DNA of 53,046 nucleotides, from contig CAZFYZ010000011.1 of assembly GCA_964523735.1 (NCBI GenBank), positions 1 to 53,046 on the forward strand, read 5' to 3'. Shown piece after piece: positions 8,227 to 17,090 of this stretch. The stretch is from CAZFYZ01 sp964523735. Its GTDB lineage: Bacteria > Armatimonadota > UBA5829. Numbering within the stretch: the stretch's first letter is position 1; each line of letters starts with the position of its first letter. The translations under genes were made by a program, and so were the position numbers. A model generated the notes under the pieces. It was not told the origin of the DNA, made no database searches, and saw nothing but the letters and a program-made list of their open reading frames with translations.

Positions 8227-9824
8227 CAGATCATCCTGCAACTGGATCGTCAGCCGCCAGAATGCTGAAGGCATACTGGCAGCCCATAGCTTTACTGTTC
8301 GTATTCGTGATCGTGCAGTTGCCTACATTCGCGAATTGGTGGGGCACGTGGATGGCAAAGGAGAGCTACTACTCGCACGGAGTCATCGTGCCGTTCATTG
8401 CCGGGTTCATGCTGTGGACGAGACGGAAGGACCTTTCAGCCGAGAAACTCACCACATCGTGGTATGGGGCCCTGCTTCTAGTGGCCTCCTTACCGACATA
8501 TGCGGCCGCACGAATTCTGGAGATACGATTCCTCTCCATGTTTTCGTTCTTCGCTCTGCTGTTCGGCACAGTGCTGCTTCTGTTCGGTGGTCGGATGTCC
8601 AGAATCATGGCGATGCCGTTCGCTTTTCTGATCACGATGATTCCCACTGCGGACTCGGTGATCGACACTCTCACCGGAAGAGCCCAGTTGGTCTCGGCGG
8701 CGGTCGCCGAGCGTTTCTTCGTTCTGACGGGTTATGAAGTTGAGCGGTTGGGAAACGCCATCTACTCAGGTTCACTTCCCGAGCCACTGCTTGTGGGCAC
8801 CCCATGCAGCGGCTTGCGGTTGCTGATATCGCTCGTAACGTTCAGTTGGTTCTTCCTCTACGTGACCAGCGGAAACTGGTGGAAGAAGGCATTCTTGATG
8901 GCTTTGTCTCTGCCACTAGCCGTCTTCATCAACTCCCTGAGGATCGCAATGATCGGCTACGTGGGCTTCTGGACTGGCTCCTCGGACTGGATGCACCGGT
9001 TCCATGATTACAGCGGGTACATCGGGCTCGTGATCTGCTTCCTGATTCTTTTCGGCATCGCAAAGCTGCTCAAGATGGACACTGTGGCCTTAAGCTGGGA
9101 CCAGCAAGAGAAGTCGGCTCCGGCCAGACAGATATCATTCGGCAAACCAGCTCTCGTTCTGGTCGCAGCAGCATTCGCCGTTGTTGGTTATCTCAGCCTT
9201 TACGCAAAGCCCCTCTACGATCTACCCAAAGGAGATCTGCATCGAGAGAACATCCCTCGGCAGTTTGGGGACTGGACAAGTCACCAGTTAGAGGAGGAGC
9301 AGATCGTCAAGGATACACTAAACAAAGGCGACCTCATCACCCTGGTCTACACCAACGGAGTGACAAACAGGTCAGTCTTGGTGTTCTTGAACGCAGCACT
9401 TGATACATCGGTATTCCACGACCCGCATCTATGTTTGCCGGGATCAGGCTCGAGGATCACGAATGAACGGGTAGTCGGACTAACGTTCGAGAAGCCCGTA
9501 AGGCTGTCCGCAAAGGCAACGACGTTCATGGCCGAGGGGGACTACTCAAACAGCATCATCTTGCACTGGTATATGTATGGCAAGAAGACGTATCCCCTGA
9601 CAGGAGACATAAGGAGGGTCCGCCAGTCCATCATGAGGTCGGACCTGGTCAGGATCATCCGGAATCCGTTCTGTCTGGCCCAGCTGCGCAAGGAAGTGAG
9701 AACCCGGCAGTTCATGTGGTACCGCCTCTCAACAGATGCCTACGGTGAGGATGAGGAAGACCTCAAGGCACTGGAAAGCTTCGCGAAGGAGTTCGCAGCT
9801 CATAAGAAGGACTTCGGCCAGTGA
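8223..9824 (+). CDS. xrt: Exosortase fused to EpsI domain
   Basis: 533 residues from ATG 8223, which overlaps the ugd stop (ATGA). The frame stays open upstream only as a shadow within ugd. The N-terminal part has about eight membrane helices and the exosortase active-site set: Cys195 in GTPCSGLR, Arg240 in NSLRIAM and His261 in FHDYSGYI. From about residue 310 the protein continues into an EpsI/DUF3485 domain (FGDWTSHQLEEEQ, then CLPGSGSRI). Exosortases process C-terminally tagged proteins (PEP-CTERM type) and are genetically tied to exopolysaccharide loci; EpsI is usually a partner or C-terminal fusion. No protein in this window shows a PEP-CTERM-like tail, so the substrate must lie elsewhere. 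Class well supported, subtype not assigned. Confidence 0.9.
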   Translation: MTDHPATGSSAARMLKAYWQPIALLFVFVIVQLPTFANWWGTWMAKESYYSHGVIVPFIAGFMLWTRRKDLSAEKLTTSWYGALLLVASLPTYAAARILEIRFLSMFSFFALLFGTVLLLFGGRMSRIMAMPFAFLITMIPTADSVIDTLTGRAQLVSAAVAERFFVLTGYEVERLGNAIYSGSLPEPLLVGTPCSGLRLLISLVTFSWFFLYVTSGNWWKKAFLMALSLPLAVFINSLRIAMIGYVGFWTGSSDWMHRFHDYSGYIGLVICFLILFGIAKLLKMDTVALSWDQQEKSAPARQISFGKPALVLVAAAFAVVGYLSLYAKPLYDLPKGDLHRENIPRQFGDWTSHQLEEEQIVKDTLNKGDLITLVYTNGVTNRSVLVFLNAALDTSVFHDPHLCLPGSGSRITNERVVGLTFEKPVRLSAKATTFMAEGDYSNSIILHWYMYGKKTYPLTGDIRRVRQSIMRSDLVRIIRNPFCLAQLRKEVRTRQFMWYRLSTDAYGEDEEDLKALESFAKEFAAHKKDFGQ

Positions 9825-10654
9825 ATGCGCCAAGGCTGCACGTCATAACGGCCGTGCACAATAGGCGCACGGTGACGGAGAAGTTTGTCGACATGCTGAA
9901 CCAGCAAACTCTCCGGAACTTTCGGCTCATTCTGGTGGATGATGGTTCCACGGATGGCACCAGTCAAATGGTAAAGGAGAAGATGCCCGATGCCACGATT
10001 CTGCATGGCAAAGGCAACCTGTGGTGGGGCGGTTCTCTGCAGAAGGCCTATGACTATCTGAGATCCACCTCAGTCGATCCTGAAGACTTTGTGCTCATCA
10101 CCAACGATGATAACAACATCGATCCGGAGTTTCTTCAGAAAGGCGTAACGCTGGCCGAGAAGCATCAGAAGACCATAGTCACGGCAGTCGGATACAGCCA
10201 ACACAATGGCTTCCCGAAAAGCGTAGTGATGGACTACGATCTGAGAAGCGGCGAAACGACTGACCTGAACCCAGGCGACTCAGGGAACTGCGCATCTTCC
10301 AGAGCATTGTTCTTCAGAGTCAGAGACTTTCTGGACATCGGGGGGTTCCACCCAAGGCTGCTGCCCCACTACGGATCGGACCACGAGTTCACGATAAGGG
10401 CGTGGAAGAAGGGTTACGACATCAAATCGTTCGTAGAGTTCTGCTACACGTACGATGACAAGCTTACGGGGAACAGAGACTACAGCAAGTGCTCCAGAAA
10501 GGAGTTGCTGGCGAAGCTGTTCAGTAAGAGATCGTCTTTCAACCCGCTATACAAGTTCACATTCATCCTGCTCGTCACCCCATTCGTACACCTGCCAAGT
10601 GCGATCTATGGACAGGCAACCAAGTTCTTGCGCAACTGCAGGGGAGCAGCCTAG
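9821..10654 (+). CDS. Family 2 glycosyltransferase
   Basis: 277 residues starting at GTG 9821, overlapping the exosortase stop (GTGA). GT-A motifs are clear: HVITAVHNRRTVTEKF at the N-terminus, ILVDDGSTDGT, GNLWWGGSLQKAY and the DxD-like TNDDNNIDPEF. The GNLWWGG element is common in rhamnosyltransferase-like GT2 enzymes. SDHEFTIRAWKKGY supplies the catalytic-base region. Probably a polysaccharide repeat-unit transferase. The following 106 bases lead to a separate ribosome binding site for the adenylation protein. Confidence 0.92.
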   Translation: MNAPRLHVITAVHNRRTVTEKFVDMLNQQTLRNFRLILVDDGSTDGTSQMVKEKMPDATILHGKGNLWWGGSLQKAYDYLRSTSVDPEDFVLITNDDNNIDPEFLQKGVTLAEKHQKTIVTAVGYSQHNGFPKSVVMDYDLRSGETTDLNPGDSGNCASSRALFFRVRDFLDIGGFHPRLLPHYGSDHEFTIRAWKKGYDIKSFVEFCYTYDDKLTGNRDYSKCSRKELLAKLFSKRSSFNPLYKFTFILLVTPFVHLPSAIYGQATKFLRNCRGAA

Positions 10655-10760
10655 CAGAGCCGTCAGTCCAGCCAACTGCGGAGGAAACCGATCAGGTCCC
10701 GTATCGGACGGAAGTCAGCCAAAGGGCAGTGACAACCTGATCTGGACCAAGAGGAGAAAC

Positions 10761-12131
10761 ATGGACGTCTATGAGTTCCTGATGCAAAACGTGGGCATGC
10801 CGATTGCGGAACGGCTGAAGAAATGGCCTGTAAGGAAATGCCTCCAAGAACTGGAGGAGTCACAGTGGTGGAGCCGGGCTCAACTGGAAGAATACCAGAA
10901 CGAGACACTGCGGAAGCTGGTTCGCCACTCCTATGACACAGTCCAGTACTACCGAGACGTATTCGAATCGGCAAAGATAACCCCGGACGACATCAAGACC
11001 ATAGCAGATCTGCCAAAGATCCCCATCCTCACAAAGGACACACTCAAGGCCAATTTCCCGTACAAGATGGCCTCCAACAAATATGATGAGAAACACGTCC
11101 GTATTGACTGCAGCAGCGGGTCGACTGGATCGCCCGTCAAGTATTGGACTTCGCCCGAAGAGAAGGGTTTTCGGTGGGGATGCATATACCGATGGCGGCG
11201 TTGGACCGGGTGGGACCTGGGCAGGAAGTACTGCAACTTCGGGGTAATTGCCGAAGTGGCGTTCAAGGACAAACCATTACTAGCTGCCATTGAGAAGAAG
11301 CTGTCACGCGTCCTGATTCTGCAAGCGAAGGAGATGAACCCCGGGAACGTCGGCGACTTTGTGCAGAAGATTGCGGACTTCGACCCATACCTACTGAAAG
11401 GACATCCATCTACCTGCTACTACATGGCGCGGTATATGGAGGATAATGGCATCAAGTTCAACTTACCCGCCTGCATCTGCAACGGGGAAACGCTCTATCC
11501 CTTTATCCGCGAATATGTGGAGAAGCAGTTCGGCTGCGGGATTCACGATGACTACGGCTCCGAAGGCATTGAGACGGCGGCACAATGCAGCCCAACGAGC
11601 AAGTTTCATGTCTCTGCTGAAGCCGTGATTCCCGAGATAGTAGATGCGGATGGCAGCCCGTTGCCGGCGGGCGAAGAGGGCCGACTGGTAGTCACGGGCC
11701 TTGCGAAGTGGGCAATGCCGTTCCTCAGGTACGATACGCAGGACATCGCAACATTGTCGGACAAGGCATGTTCATGCGGGCGCGGCCTGCCACTTCTTGA
11801 GAGTATCAAGGGGCGCATTGTAGACATGAGCCTGTCACCGTCGGGGAAACTCATCACGGTATATGCGTTCACGCCTCTTTTTGCCAAACTCGGGCTAGAG
11901 ATCGATGGATGGCAAGTGGTTCACGAGACCCCAGATCAGTTGGTCGTGAAAGTCGTACCGCGTGACGAACTGAGAAGCGATACGTCCACTCATATCACGA
12001 GCACGATCAAAAGCTTCGTGGGTGACGACGTCGCTGTCGAGCTTCAGACTGTCAAGGAGATCGAGCTGACACCTGCAGGCAAGAGACGTTTCTTCATCTC
12101 CAAGTGCTCGCCCTATCAGAATCCGTCCTAG
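10761..12131 (+). CDS. CapK/PaaK-like AMP-dependent ligase family protein
   Basis: 456 residues from ATG 10761, set by a GAGGAG site just upstream; the frame is open further 5' but that part is shadow of the previous gene. It belongs to the phenylacetate-CoA ligase-like (CapK/coenzyme F390 synthetase) branch of adenylating enzymes. CSSGSTGSPVKYW is the ATP-binding P-loop, a DDYGSEGIE stretch is the adenine motif, and RYDTQDIA contains the conserved Asp. A small C-terminal domain follows (SPSGKLITVY onward). Members near capsule genes have no settled role; acyl or amino-acid decoration of the glycan is possible. It closes the plus-strand block after ugd, xrt and GT2. Confidence 0.85.
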   Translation: MDVYEFLMQNVGMPIAERLKKWPVRKCLQELEESQWWSRAQLEEYQNETLRKLVRHSYDTVQYYRDVFESAKITPDDIKTIADLPKIPILTKDTLKANFPYKMASNKYDEKHVRIDCSSGSTGSPVKYWTSPEEKGFRWGCIYRWRRWTGWDLGRKYCNFGVIAEVAFKDKPLLAAIEKKLSRVLILQAKEMNPGNVGDFVQKIADFDPYLLKGHPSTCYYMARYMEDNGIKFNLPACICNGETLYPFIREYVEKQFGCGIHDDYGSEGIETAAQCSPTSKFHVSAEAVIPEIVDADGSPLPAGEEGRLVVTGLAKWAMPFLRYDTQDIATLSDKACSCGRGLPLLESIKGRIVDMSLSPSGKLITVYAFTPLFAKLGLEIDGWQVVHETPDQLVVKVVPRDELRSDTSTHITSTIKSFVGDDVAVELQTVKEIELTPAGKRRFFISKCSPYQNPS

Positions 12132-12410
12132 TGAAGCGGAGCCTGAGTATGACGTGCCTTGAGTGGCTCTCGTCATTAGCCGCCCGTGGATGCACCACTA
12201 AAGGTCCGGTCGTTCGCTACGGAACAAGTGACAACAGTGTGCTCTGCAGCCGCACATAACCGCTCACTGTACGCCGACAACTCGAGCGGCACTGTCGACG
12301 CCGTAAGCTGCCCTCCGAGACGAGACTTGTGCCCGTGGTCCTAATGCCGTGTTTCCTCCGGTCTCAGTGCGTCGACTATCAGTGACGCGTAAGGTACGGA
12401 CAGACCTCGT

Positions 12411-12629
12411 CTAGGGAATGCCGATAGTCCCATCGTATCGCTTTGACCTGGCGACGAAGCCGTCTTTCGGATCCCAGTCATTCATGTGAAAGATGCGTTC
12501 CTCATCATAGTGCTCCAGCAGTCGCACATCGAAACCCGCAGATGAGAACAGACTGGACAGACTTCGGTAGTCATAGAGCACCTTGTGGTCATCGGCTCCG
12601 GGTCCCCCAGCAGCGTTTGGAACCGAATC
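12411..12629 (-). pseudogene. C-terminal remnant of a SAM-dependent methyltransferase-like protein
   Basis: On the minus strand, bases 12629-12411 give an open frame of 72 residues ending at TAG. It contains GADDHKVLYDYRSL, AGFDVRLLEHYDEE and HMNDWDPKDGF. That is the C-terminal pattern of a class of SAM-dependent methyltransferases found in polysaccharide loci, where a DHK.YDYR stretch and FH.NDWDP.DG occur near the end. A stop lies directly upstream in frame (12630-12632), and no N-terminal SAM-binding half exists here. The fragment overlaps the 3' end of the neighbouring glycosyltransferase in another frame, so a deletion probably joined the two. Bases 12132-12410 next to it show no gene. 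Confidence 0.7.
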
Positions 12630-13587
12630 TCAACGCCGCCGCGTGCACAGCAGAAAAGAGGGTGAATGCGTCAGGCAGCATACGCTCCTTTAGATACCTA
12701 CGCCAGACGGTCCTCCTGGGACGGAATAAGTCTGCAAGTGCAGTGATGAAGAGTCCAGGCATCTTCCAGAGCAGCCGCACAGTGGAACGTATCCCGGACT
12801 TCGCGATCGCCGGCCACGTCCGCATGCGACTGCCCGTTATTCCGGCACTGATGCAGTCTCTCGCCGAAGCCCAGGTTGAACGGATGCACCAGCGAATGGT
12901 CATCTTCTCAGGACGGACCTCGTGCCGCACTGCAACTGCTGGCAGGTCCATCGTCAGCAAATCGGGATTCGCCCTCCGGGCCCTCAGCAGCAGTTCGACC
13001 TCCTCAGCATAGGCGATCTTCTCGCCGGCCATTCCAAGGGACTCATCGAAGCCCCCAAGCGCTTTGACAAGACTCTTCTTTACGATGAAGTTCATTCCCC
13101 CGAATGTCTCCGTGGTAACGGCTGGTTCGTCACCGCGGCAGTACGATGTAGCCCACTCATCCTTGTACCAATACGGCTTTGGCGTGCGGTAGAGTGCAAG
13201 AGACGGGCCGCCACACACATCAGGGACGTATTCGCGCAGGTACCTCAGCAGGGAGCGCAACCAGCCGGAGACGACCTCAATGTCGTCGTCCAGGTAAGCC
13301 AGATAGTCGCCCTTCGCTTCTTCTGCTCCACGGTTCCTGGCACGGCTCAGATTTGGGAAAGTCTCAAGAAACCATCGAAGCGGCAGATTCTGGCCAAAAC
13401 GCTTCACCACAGCGGCGACTTCGTCTGAAGCGGCTGTGTCATTCTCGATGACAATGATCTCCCAGTCAGTGCCGCCGTAGTCCTCACGAACGAGGCTTTC
13501 GAGTGCCAGCGCCAGCCTATCCGGCCGGCGATGAGTACATATTATGACGCTGACGATTGTGTCTGATGATCCCGTTTGCTCAGTCAC
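12589..13587 (-). CDS. Family 2 glycosyltransferase
   Basis: 332 residues from ATG 13587, read against the surrounding genes. GT-A features: VSVIICTHRRPDRLALAL, IIVIENDTA, NLSRARNRGAEEAKGDYLAYLDDDIEV with the DxD, and GGMNFIVKKS. AYAEEVELLLRAR replaces the usual ED motif. The C-terminal 80 residues are hydrophobic and basic. The last dozen codons run into sequence that, in another frame, encodes the methyltransferase remnant, so the native C-terminus may have been replaced. Whether it is expressed is unknown; it sits alone on the minus strand. Confidence 0.85.
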   Translation of the reverse strand: MTEQTGSSDTIVSVIICTHRRPDRLALALESLVREDYGGTDWEIIVIENDTAASDEVAAVVKRFGQNLPLRWFLETFPNLSRARNRGAEEAKGDYLAYLDDDIEVVSGWLRSLLRYLREYVPDVCGGPSLALYRTPKPYWYKDEWATSYCRGDEPAVTTETFGGMNFIVKKSLVKALGGFDESLGMAGEKIAYAEEVELLLRARRANPDLLTMDLPAVAVRHEVRPEKMTIRWCIRSTWASARDCISAGITGSRMRTWPAIAKSGIRSTVRLLWKMPGLFITALADLFRPRRTVWRRYLKERMLPDAFTLFSAVHAAALRFGSKRCWGTRSR

Positions 13588-14006
13588 GGTGATTCCTGCT
13601 TCTCTGTCTAGTCGCTTTGATAACTCTGCATTTCCGATAGGCGTGCTTCATACCGCAGCGGATTGTTCCACGCTTCATCCCCTCGTGTCCCAATGTTGGC
13701 TGCACTAGAACACAGGTGCGGGCTCTGCAGGTGCATTGCTCAAAATCTACCATTACTCCGGATACATATCAAGAGGTATGGCCGTTTTCAGTATCTAGCA
13801 GACTCCGGTCCGTGCATCATCAAGCCATTCCGCTCAGCGTCCCGTGGTTCGTAAGGCCAGGGCTAAAGATACGTGGGTATGCCTGGCTGCTCTCGCGCAG
13901 TCAGTTGTTCTGCTTAGTGATTTGCTGTACAATGTGGAATGATGACGGGGTATTGTAAGACCTGCCACAATGGTCGCCTCAGCAGTTGAAAGGGATATTT
14001 CCGCTC
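13588..14006. other. Intergenic region between divergent genes
   Basis: About 420 bases between the minus-strand GT2 and the plus-strand wzm. No reading frame looks like a real protein. It holds a good promoter for the ABC exporter at 13905-13933 and a GAAAGGG purine stretch before the wzm start. I see no repeats or mobile-element ends. Confidence 0.6.
13905..13933 (+). promoter_or_regulatory. Sigma-70-type promoter for wzm-wzt
   Basis: TTGTTC and TACAAT are separated by exactly 17 bases, about 75 bases before the wzm start. It is well placed to drive the exporter operon. Predicted from sequence only. Confidence 0.6.
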
Positions 14007-14846
14007 ATGTCGAGCTTTGAGGATGTCATCACTCCCCCCAAGAGATTCGCATCCGTAGACTGGGGTGAGCTTTGGCGCTATCGCGATCTTTTCCTCGTTC
14101 TTGCGTGGAGAGACATAGCCGTTCGTTACAAACAGACGGCCCTAGGGGTCTTGTGGGCGATCTTCCAGCCGCTCATAACGATGCTGATATTCACATTCAT
14201 CTTCAGCAGGCTTGCGAAGATTGGCACCGGCGATACAACTCCGTACCCGATCTTCGTCTATGTAGGCCAGCTCTTCTGGCTGTACTTCTCCAACACGCTC
14301 ACGAATGCCTCCAATTCACTTGTCAGTAACGCCCAGTTGGTGCAGAAGATATACTTCCCTCGTCTCATCTTGCCCGCTACTGCGGCCACCACAGGGCTTG
14401 TGGATCTGGCTCTTGCCGCCCTCGTTTTGGCCGGTCTGATGTTTCACTTCGGCTTTGCGCCTCACCTGGTCGGGATTCTGGTTCTTCCTCTGTTGTTGGT
14501 TACGGTTGTGATGGCAGCTATGGGGGTGGGCCTCTACTTCGCCTCGCTCAACGTCAAGTATCGAGACGTCAGACACGCCCTGCCATTCATTGTCCAGACC
14601 CTGATGTACGTTACGCCCGTCGTATACCCGATCAGCATGTTGGATACATATCCAAAGGTGAAGGCTCTGATGCTATGGCTGAATCCCGTTTCTGGAGTGA
14701 TCACGAACGCGCGCGCAAGCATCATTGGTAATGCCCCTGTGGATTGGTATGTGCTCGGCGTATCTCTTCTGTCAAGTCTTGTCTACTTTGTTTTGGGACT
14801 CTGCTACTTCCGTAGCACAGAACGTTACTTCGCGGATATCGTCTAA
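14007..14846 (+). CDS. wzm: ABC-2 type polysaccharide exporter, permease subunit
   Basis: 279 residues from ATG 14007; a TTG 21 bases upstream is possible but GAAAGGG fits the ATG better. It has six predicted membrane helices and the family stretch LAWRDIAVRYKQTALGVLWAIFQPL near the N-terminus, and NVKYRDVRHALPFIVQ before the last helices, typical of Wzm/TagG/KpsM permeases. With the ATPase encoded next (TAATG overlap), it forms a transporter moving finished, lipid-linked polysaccharide across the inner membrane. No Wzx flippase is seen in the window, so this may be the main export route. Confidence 0.93.
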   Translation: MSSFEDVITPPKRFASVDWGELWRYRDLFLVLAWRDIAVRYKQTALGVLWAIFQPLITMLIFTFIFSRLAKIGTGDTTPYPIFVYVGQLFWLYFSNTLTNASNSLVSNAQLVQKIYFPRLILPATAATTGLVDLALAALVLAGLMFHFGFAPHLVGILVLPLLLVTVVMAAMGVGLYFASLNVKYRDVRHALPFIVQTLMYVTPVVYPISMLDTYPKVKALMLWLNPVSGVITNARASIIGNAPVDWYVLGVSLLSSLVYFVLGLCYFRSTERYFADIV

Positions 14847-16066
14847 TGTCTTTGCCGATTGTTGAAGTGGATAGCATTGGTAAGCGCTATAGGATTGGCG
14901 CGAACAAGGAGAAGTACCTCAGCCTGCGCGACGAGATCGTCAAGTGGCTGTCTCCTCGCAAGAGAGCGGCCCGCAGTGACTTCTGGGCTTTGAATGATAT
15001 ATCATTTTCGGTTCAGCCAGGCGAGGTGGTCGGGATCATCGGCCGGAATGGTGCGGGCAAGAGCACGCTGCTCAAGATTCTGTCCAAGATCACGCCACCT
15101 ACGACGGGCCGGATTGTAAGGCGCGGTAGAGTGGCGAGCCTGCTTGAGGTGGGCACAGGTTTTCATCCCGAGTTGACCGGTCGTGAGAACATCTACCTTA
15201 ACGGCGCCATTCTGGGGATGAGTCGGAAGGAGATAGCTTCGAAGTTCGACGAGATAGTGGAGTTTTCGGAAGTAGAACGGTTCCTCGAAACGCCCGTCAA
15301 ACGCTACTCTAGTGGCATGTACGTTCGTCTGGCATTCGCAGTGGCAGCACATCTCGAACCTGAAGTGCTGGTTGTGGATGAGGTCTTGGCTGTTGGCGAT
15401 GTGGCCTTCCAGAAGAAGTGTCTGGGGAAGATGAACAGCGTCGCAAAGTCCGGTCGCACTGTGCTTTTCGTGAGTCACAACATGCCGGCTGTCCGCAACC
15501 TGTGCGGGCGCGCTATTCTGCTAGACTCTGGCCGCATCGTCAAAGATGGTGATACAGATGGGGTTATCGACCACTATCTTGACCTTGGCTCTCAGCAAAG
15601 CGTGAGTGTTGTAGACCTCCCTCAAGGTGATCCGGAGCTGCCTGGGCGAGGGATGAGACTCACGACTGCGGATATGGACGGCATCCCCAAGACTGAGTTC
15701 CTGCTCGACGAGAAGTGGCAGGTTCTGCTGGAGTTTGAGCTGTACCGGCCGTTGGAGCACGTGATAGCGGCGGTAGGAATCAACAATGCCGAACTACCCA
15801 TCGTAACCTACTGGTCGCGGCCAACGAATCTCCAAGCAGGGCGCTACAAAGTGGCGTTCGACTGCGACCTCCCGCTCAAAGCCACGCAGTTGAGTGTCGG
15901 GATAGGTCTATCGACACACGAGCGGACATTCTACTCTTGTGACAGTGTGATAAACGTGACGATTAGCACGATTGCTCAGGGCGAACAGCCATTTCGAGCC
16001 ACCGGAGCGGGGCTGCTGCTTGGCCACAACAAGAGCGAGATCATAGCAGTTGAAGCCGTTGACTGA
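14846..16066 (+). CDS. wzt: ABC polysaccharide exporter, ATPase with C-terminal glycan-binding domain
   Basis: 406 residues. Residues about 1-245 are the nucleotide-binding domain: Walker A GRNGAGKS at 66-73, signature YSSGM at about 154-158 (the Tyr-Ser-Ser-Gly-Met variant normal for this class), Walker B VLVVDEVLAVGD and switch His in FVSHNM. Residues about 265-406 form a beta-sandwich like the Wzt C-terminal domain that recognises the terminal modification of the O-polysaccharide before export. The start overlaps the wzm stop. Together with the FkbM methyltransferase that follows, this fits a chain-capping and export scheme. Confidence 0.93.
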   Translation: MSLPIVEVDSIGKRYRIGANKEKYLSLRDEIVKWLSPRKRAARSDFWALNDISFSVQPGEVVGIIGRNGAGKSTLLKILSKITPPTTGRIVRRGRVASLLEVGTGFHPELTGRENIYLNGAILGMSRKEIASKFDEIVEFSEVERFLETPVKRYSSGMYVRLAFAVAAHLEPEVLVVDEVLAVGDVAFQKKCLGKMNSVAKSGRTVLFVSHNMPAVRNLCGRAILLDSGRIVKDGDTDGVIDHYLDLGSQQSVSVVDLPQGDPELPGRGMRLTTADMDGIPKTEFLLDEKWQVLLEFELYRPLEHVIAAVGINNAELPIVTYWSRPTNLQAGRYKVAFDCDLPLKATQLSVGIGLSTHERTFYSCDSVINVTISTIAQGEQPFRATGAGLLLGHNKSEIIAVEAVD

Positions 16067-16147
16067 ACTCGGCTACTGACATGGGCTGGGCAGCAGTGTC
16101 GGCGGCTGTTCACCTGTTGCGTGCTTGCCGGCTGGAGGTTCTGCTTT

Positions 16148-16855
16148 ATGCCAAATAGGATAACCAATTACCTGAAGCACAAGTTGCGATTGAGCGGCGA
16201 CCCTTACGCAAAGAAGAGCTACTCGCAGACTGGCGAAGATCTGATCATCCAGCACATTTTTAGGGTTCTCGGGGTCAAGAAACCGAGTTATGTTGACATC
16301 GGTGCCCATGCTCCACGCCTACTGAGTAATACTGCTCTGTTCTACTCACTTGGGTCTTCTGGTGTCAATGTCGAGCCTGACCCTACGCTCTTCGCCGAAC
16401 TGGCCAGGGTCAGAACAAGAGATACCAACCTCAATATCGCCATCGCGGATGTTGCTGGCGAAGCGGATTTCTACATAATGTCAGGTAGCGCGATGAACAC
16501 GATGTCCAAAAATGAGGCTGATCGCCTTGTCGCGGAGGGTCTGTTCTCGATCCGGGAAGTGTGCAGAGTGAAGACCGACACGATAAACCACGTGTTCGAG
16601 AAGCACTGCGATGCCAAGCCTCCGGATCTCATGTCGCTTGATGTGGAGGGCATGGAGTTGGCGATTCTGCAGTCCCTTGACTACGCGCGTTTTGCCCCTA
16701 CGGTCATCTGTGCAGAGACGATATCGTACTCGGTTACCAAGATTGGGGTTAGAGATAAGGATATACCAGACTTTCTGGCCACCAAGGGCTATGTCGTCTA
16801 CGCTGATACCTATCACAACACGATCTTCGTGCGTGAAGACGCCTTCAGTAGATGA
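16148..16855 (+). CDS. FkbM family methyltransferase
   Basis: 235 residues from ATG 16148, chosen because GGAGG lies nine bases upstream; an earlier TTG lacks such a site. YSQTGEDLIIQHIF and YVDIGAHAP are the SAM-binding entry of FkbM enzymes, VEPDPTLFAEL the acidic ribose-binding turn, and SLDVEGMELAILQSLDY the hallmark FkbM segment. These proteins O-methylate sugars. Its place directly after wzt suggests modification of the glycan, possibly a terminal methyl group read by the Wzt C-terminal domain; that link is inference. Confidence 0.9.
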   Translation: MPNRITNYLKHKLRLSGDPYAKKSYSQTGEDLIIQHIFRVLGVKKPSYVDIGAHAPRLLSNTALFYSLGSSGVNVEPDPTLFAELARVRTRDTNLNIAIADVAGEADFYIMSGSAMNTMSKNEADRLVAEGLFSIREVCRVKTDTINHVFEKHCDAKPPDLMSLDVEGMELAILQSLDYARFAPTVICAETISYSVTKIGVRDKDIPDFLATKGYVVYADTYHNTIFVREDAFSR

Positions 16856-17090
16856 TACGCCAACGCGCTCTCGCTCACCAATGTGAGGGATGTGCTAATC
16901 GACGCTGGCAGAGCGCGACTACCCGATTGGCACTCTCAGTGCCTATGTCCATTGGGCAGCATTCTATGGTCGGGTGCCTTTGCTGTTCCCACTAATGACT
17001 GGTCTTGAGCTTCTGAAGCTCGTCGAAATGCATTGAGGTTCGCCACTGGATGATGTCGACATCCAGATGCGGGAACGGATTGGAAACAAC

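Noticed and set aside
10455..10760. Longer start for the CapK-like gene
   Set aside because: The extension is Ser/Arg/Thr-rich shadow of GT2; ATG 10761 has a GAGGAG site.
13588..13985. Gene remnant between GT2 and wzm
   Set aside because: Short frames on both strands give no recognisable protein.
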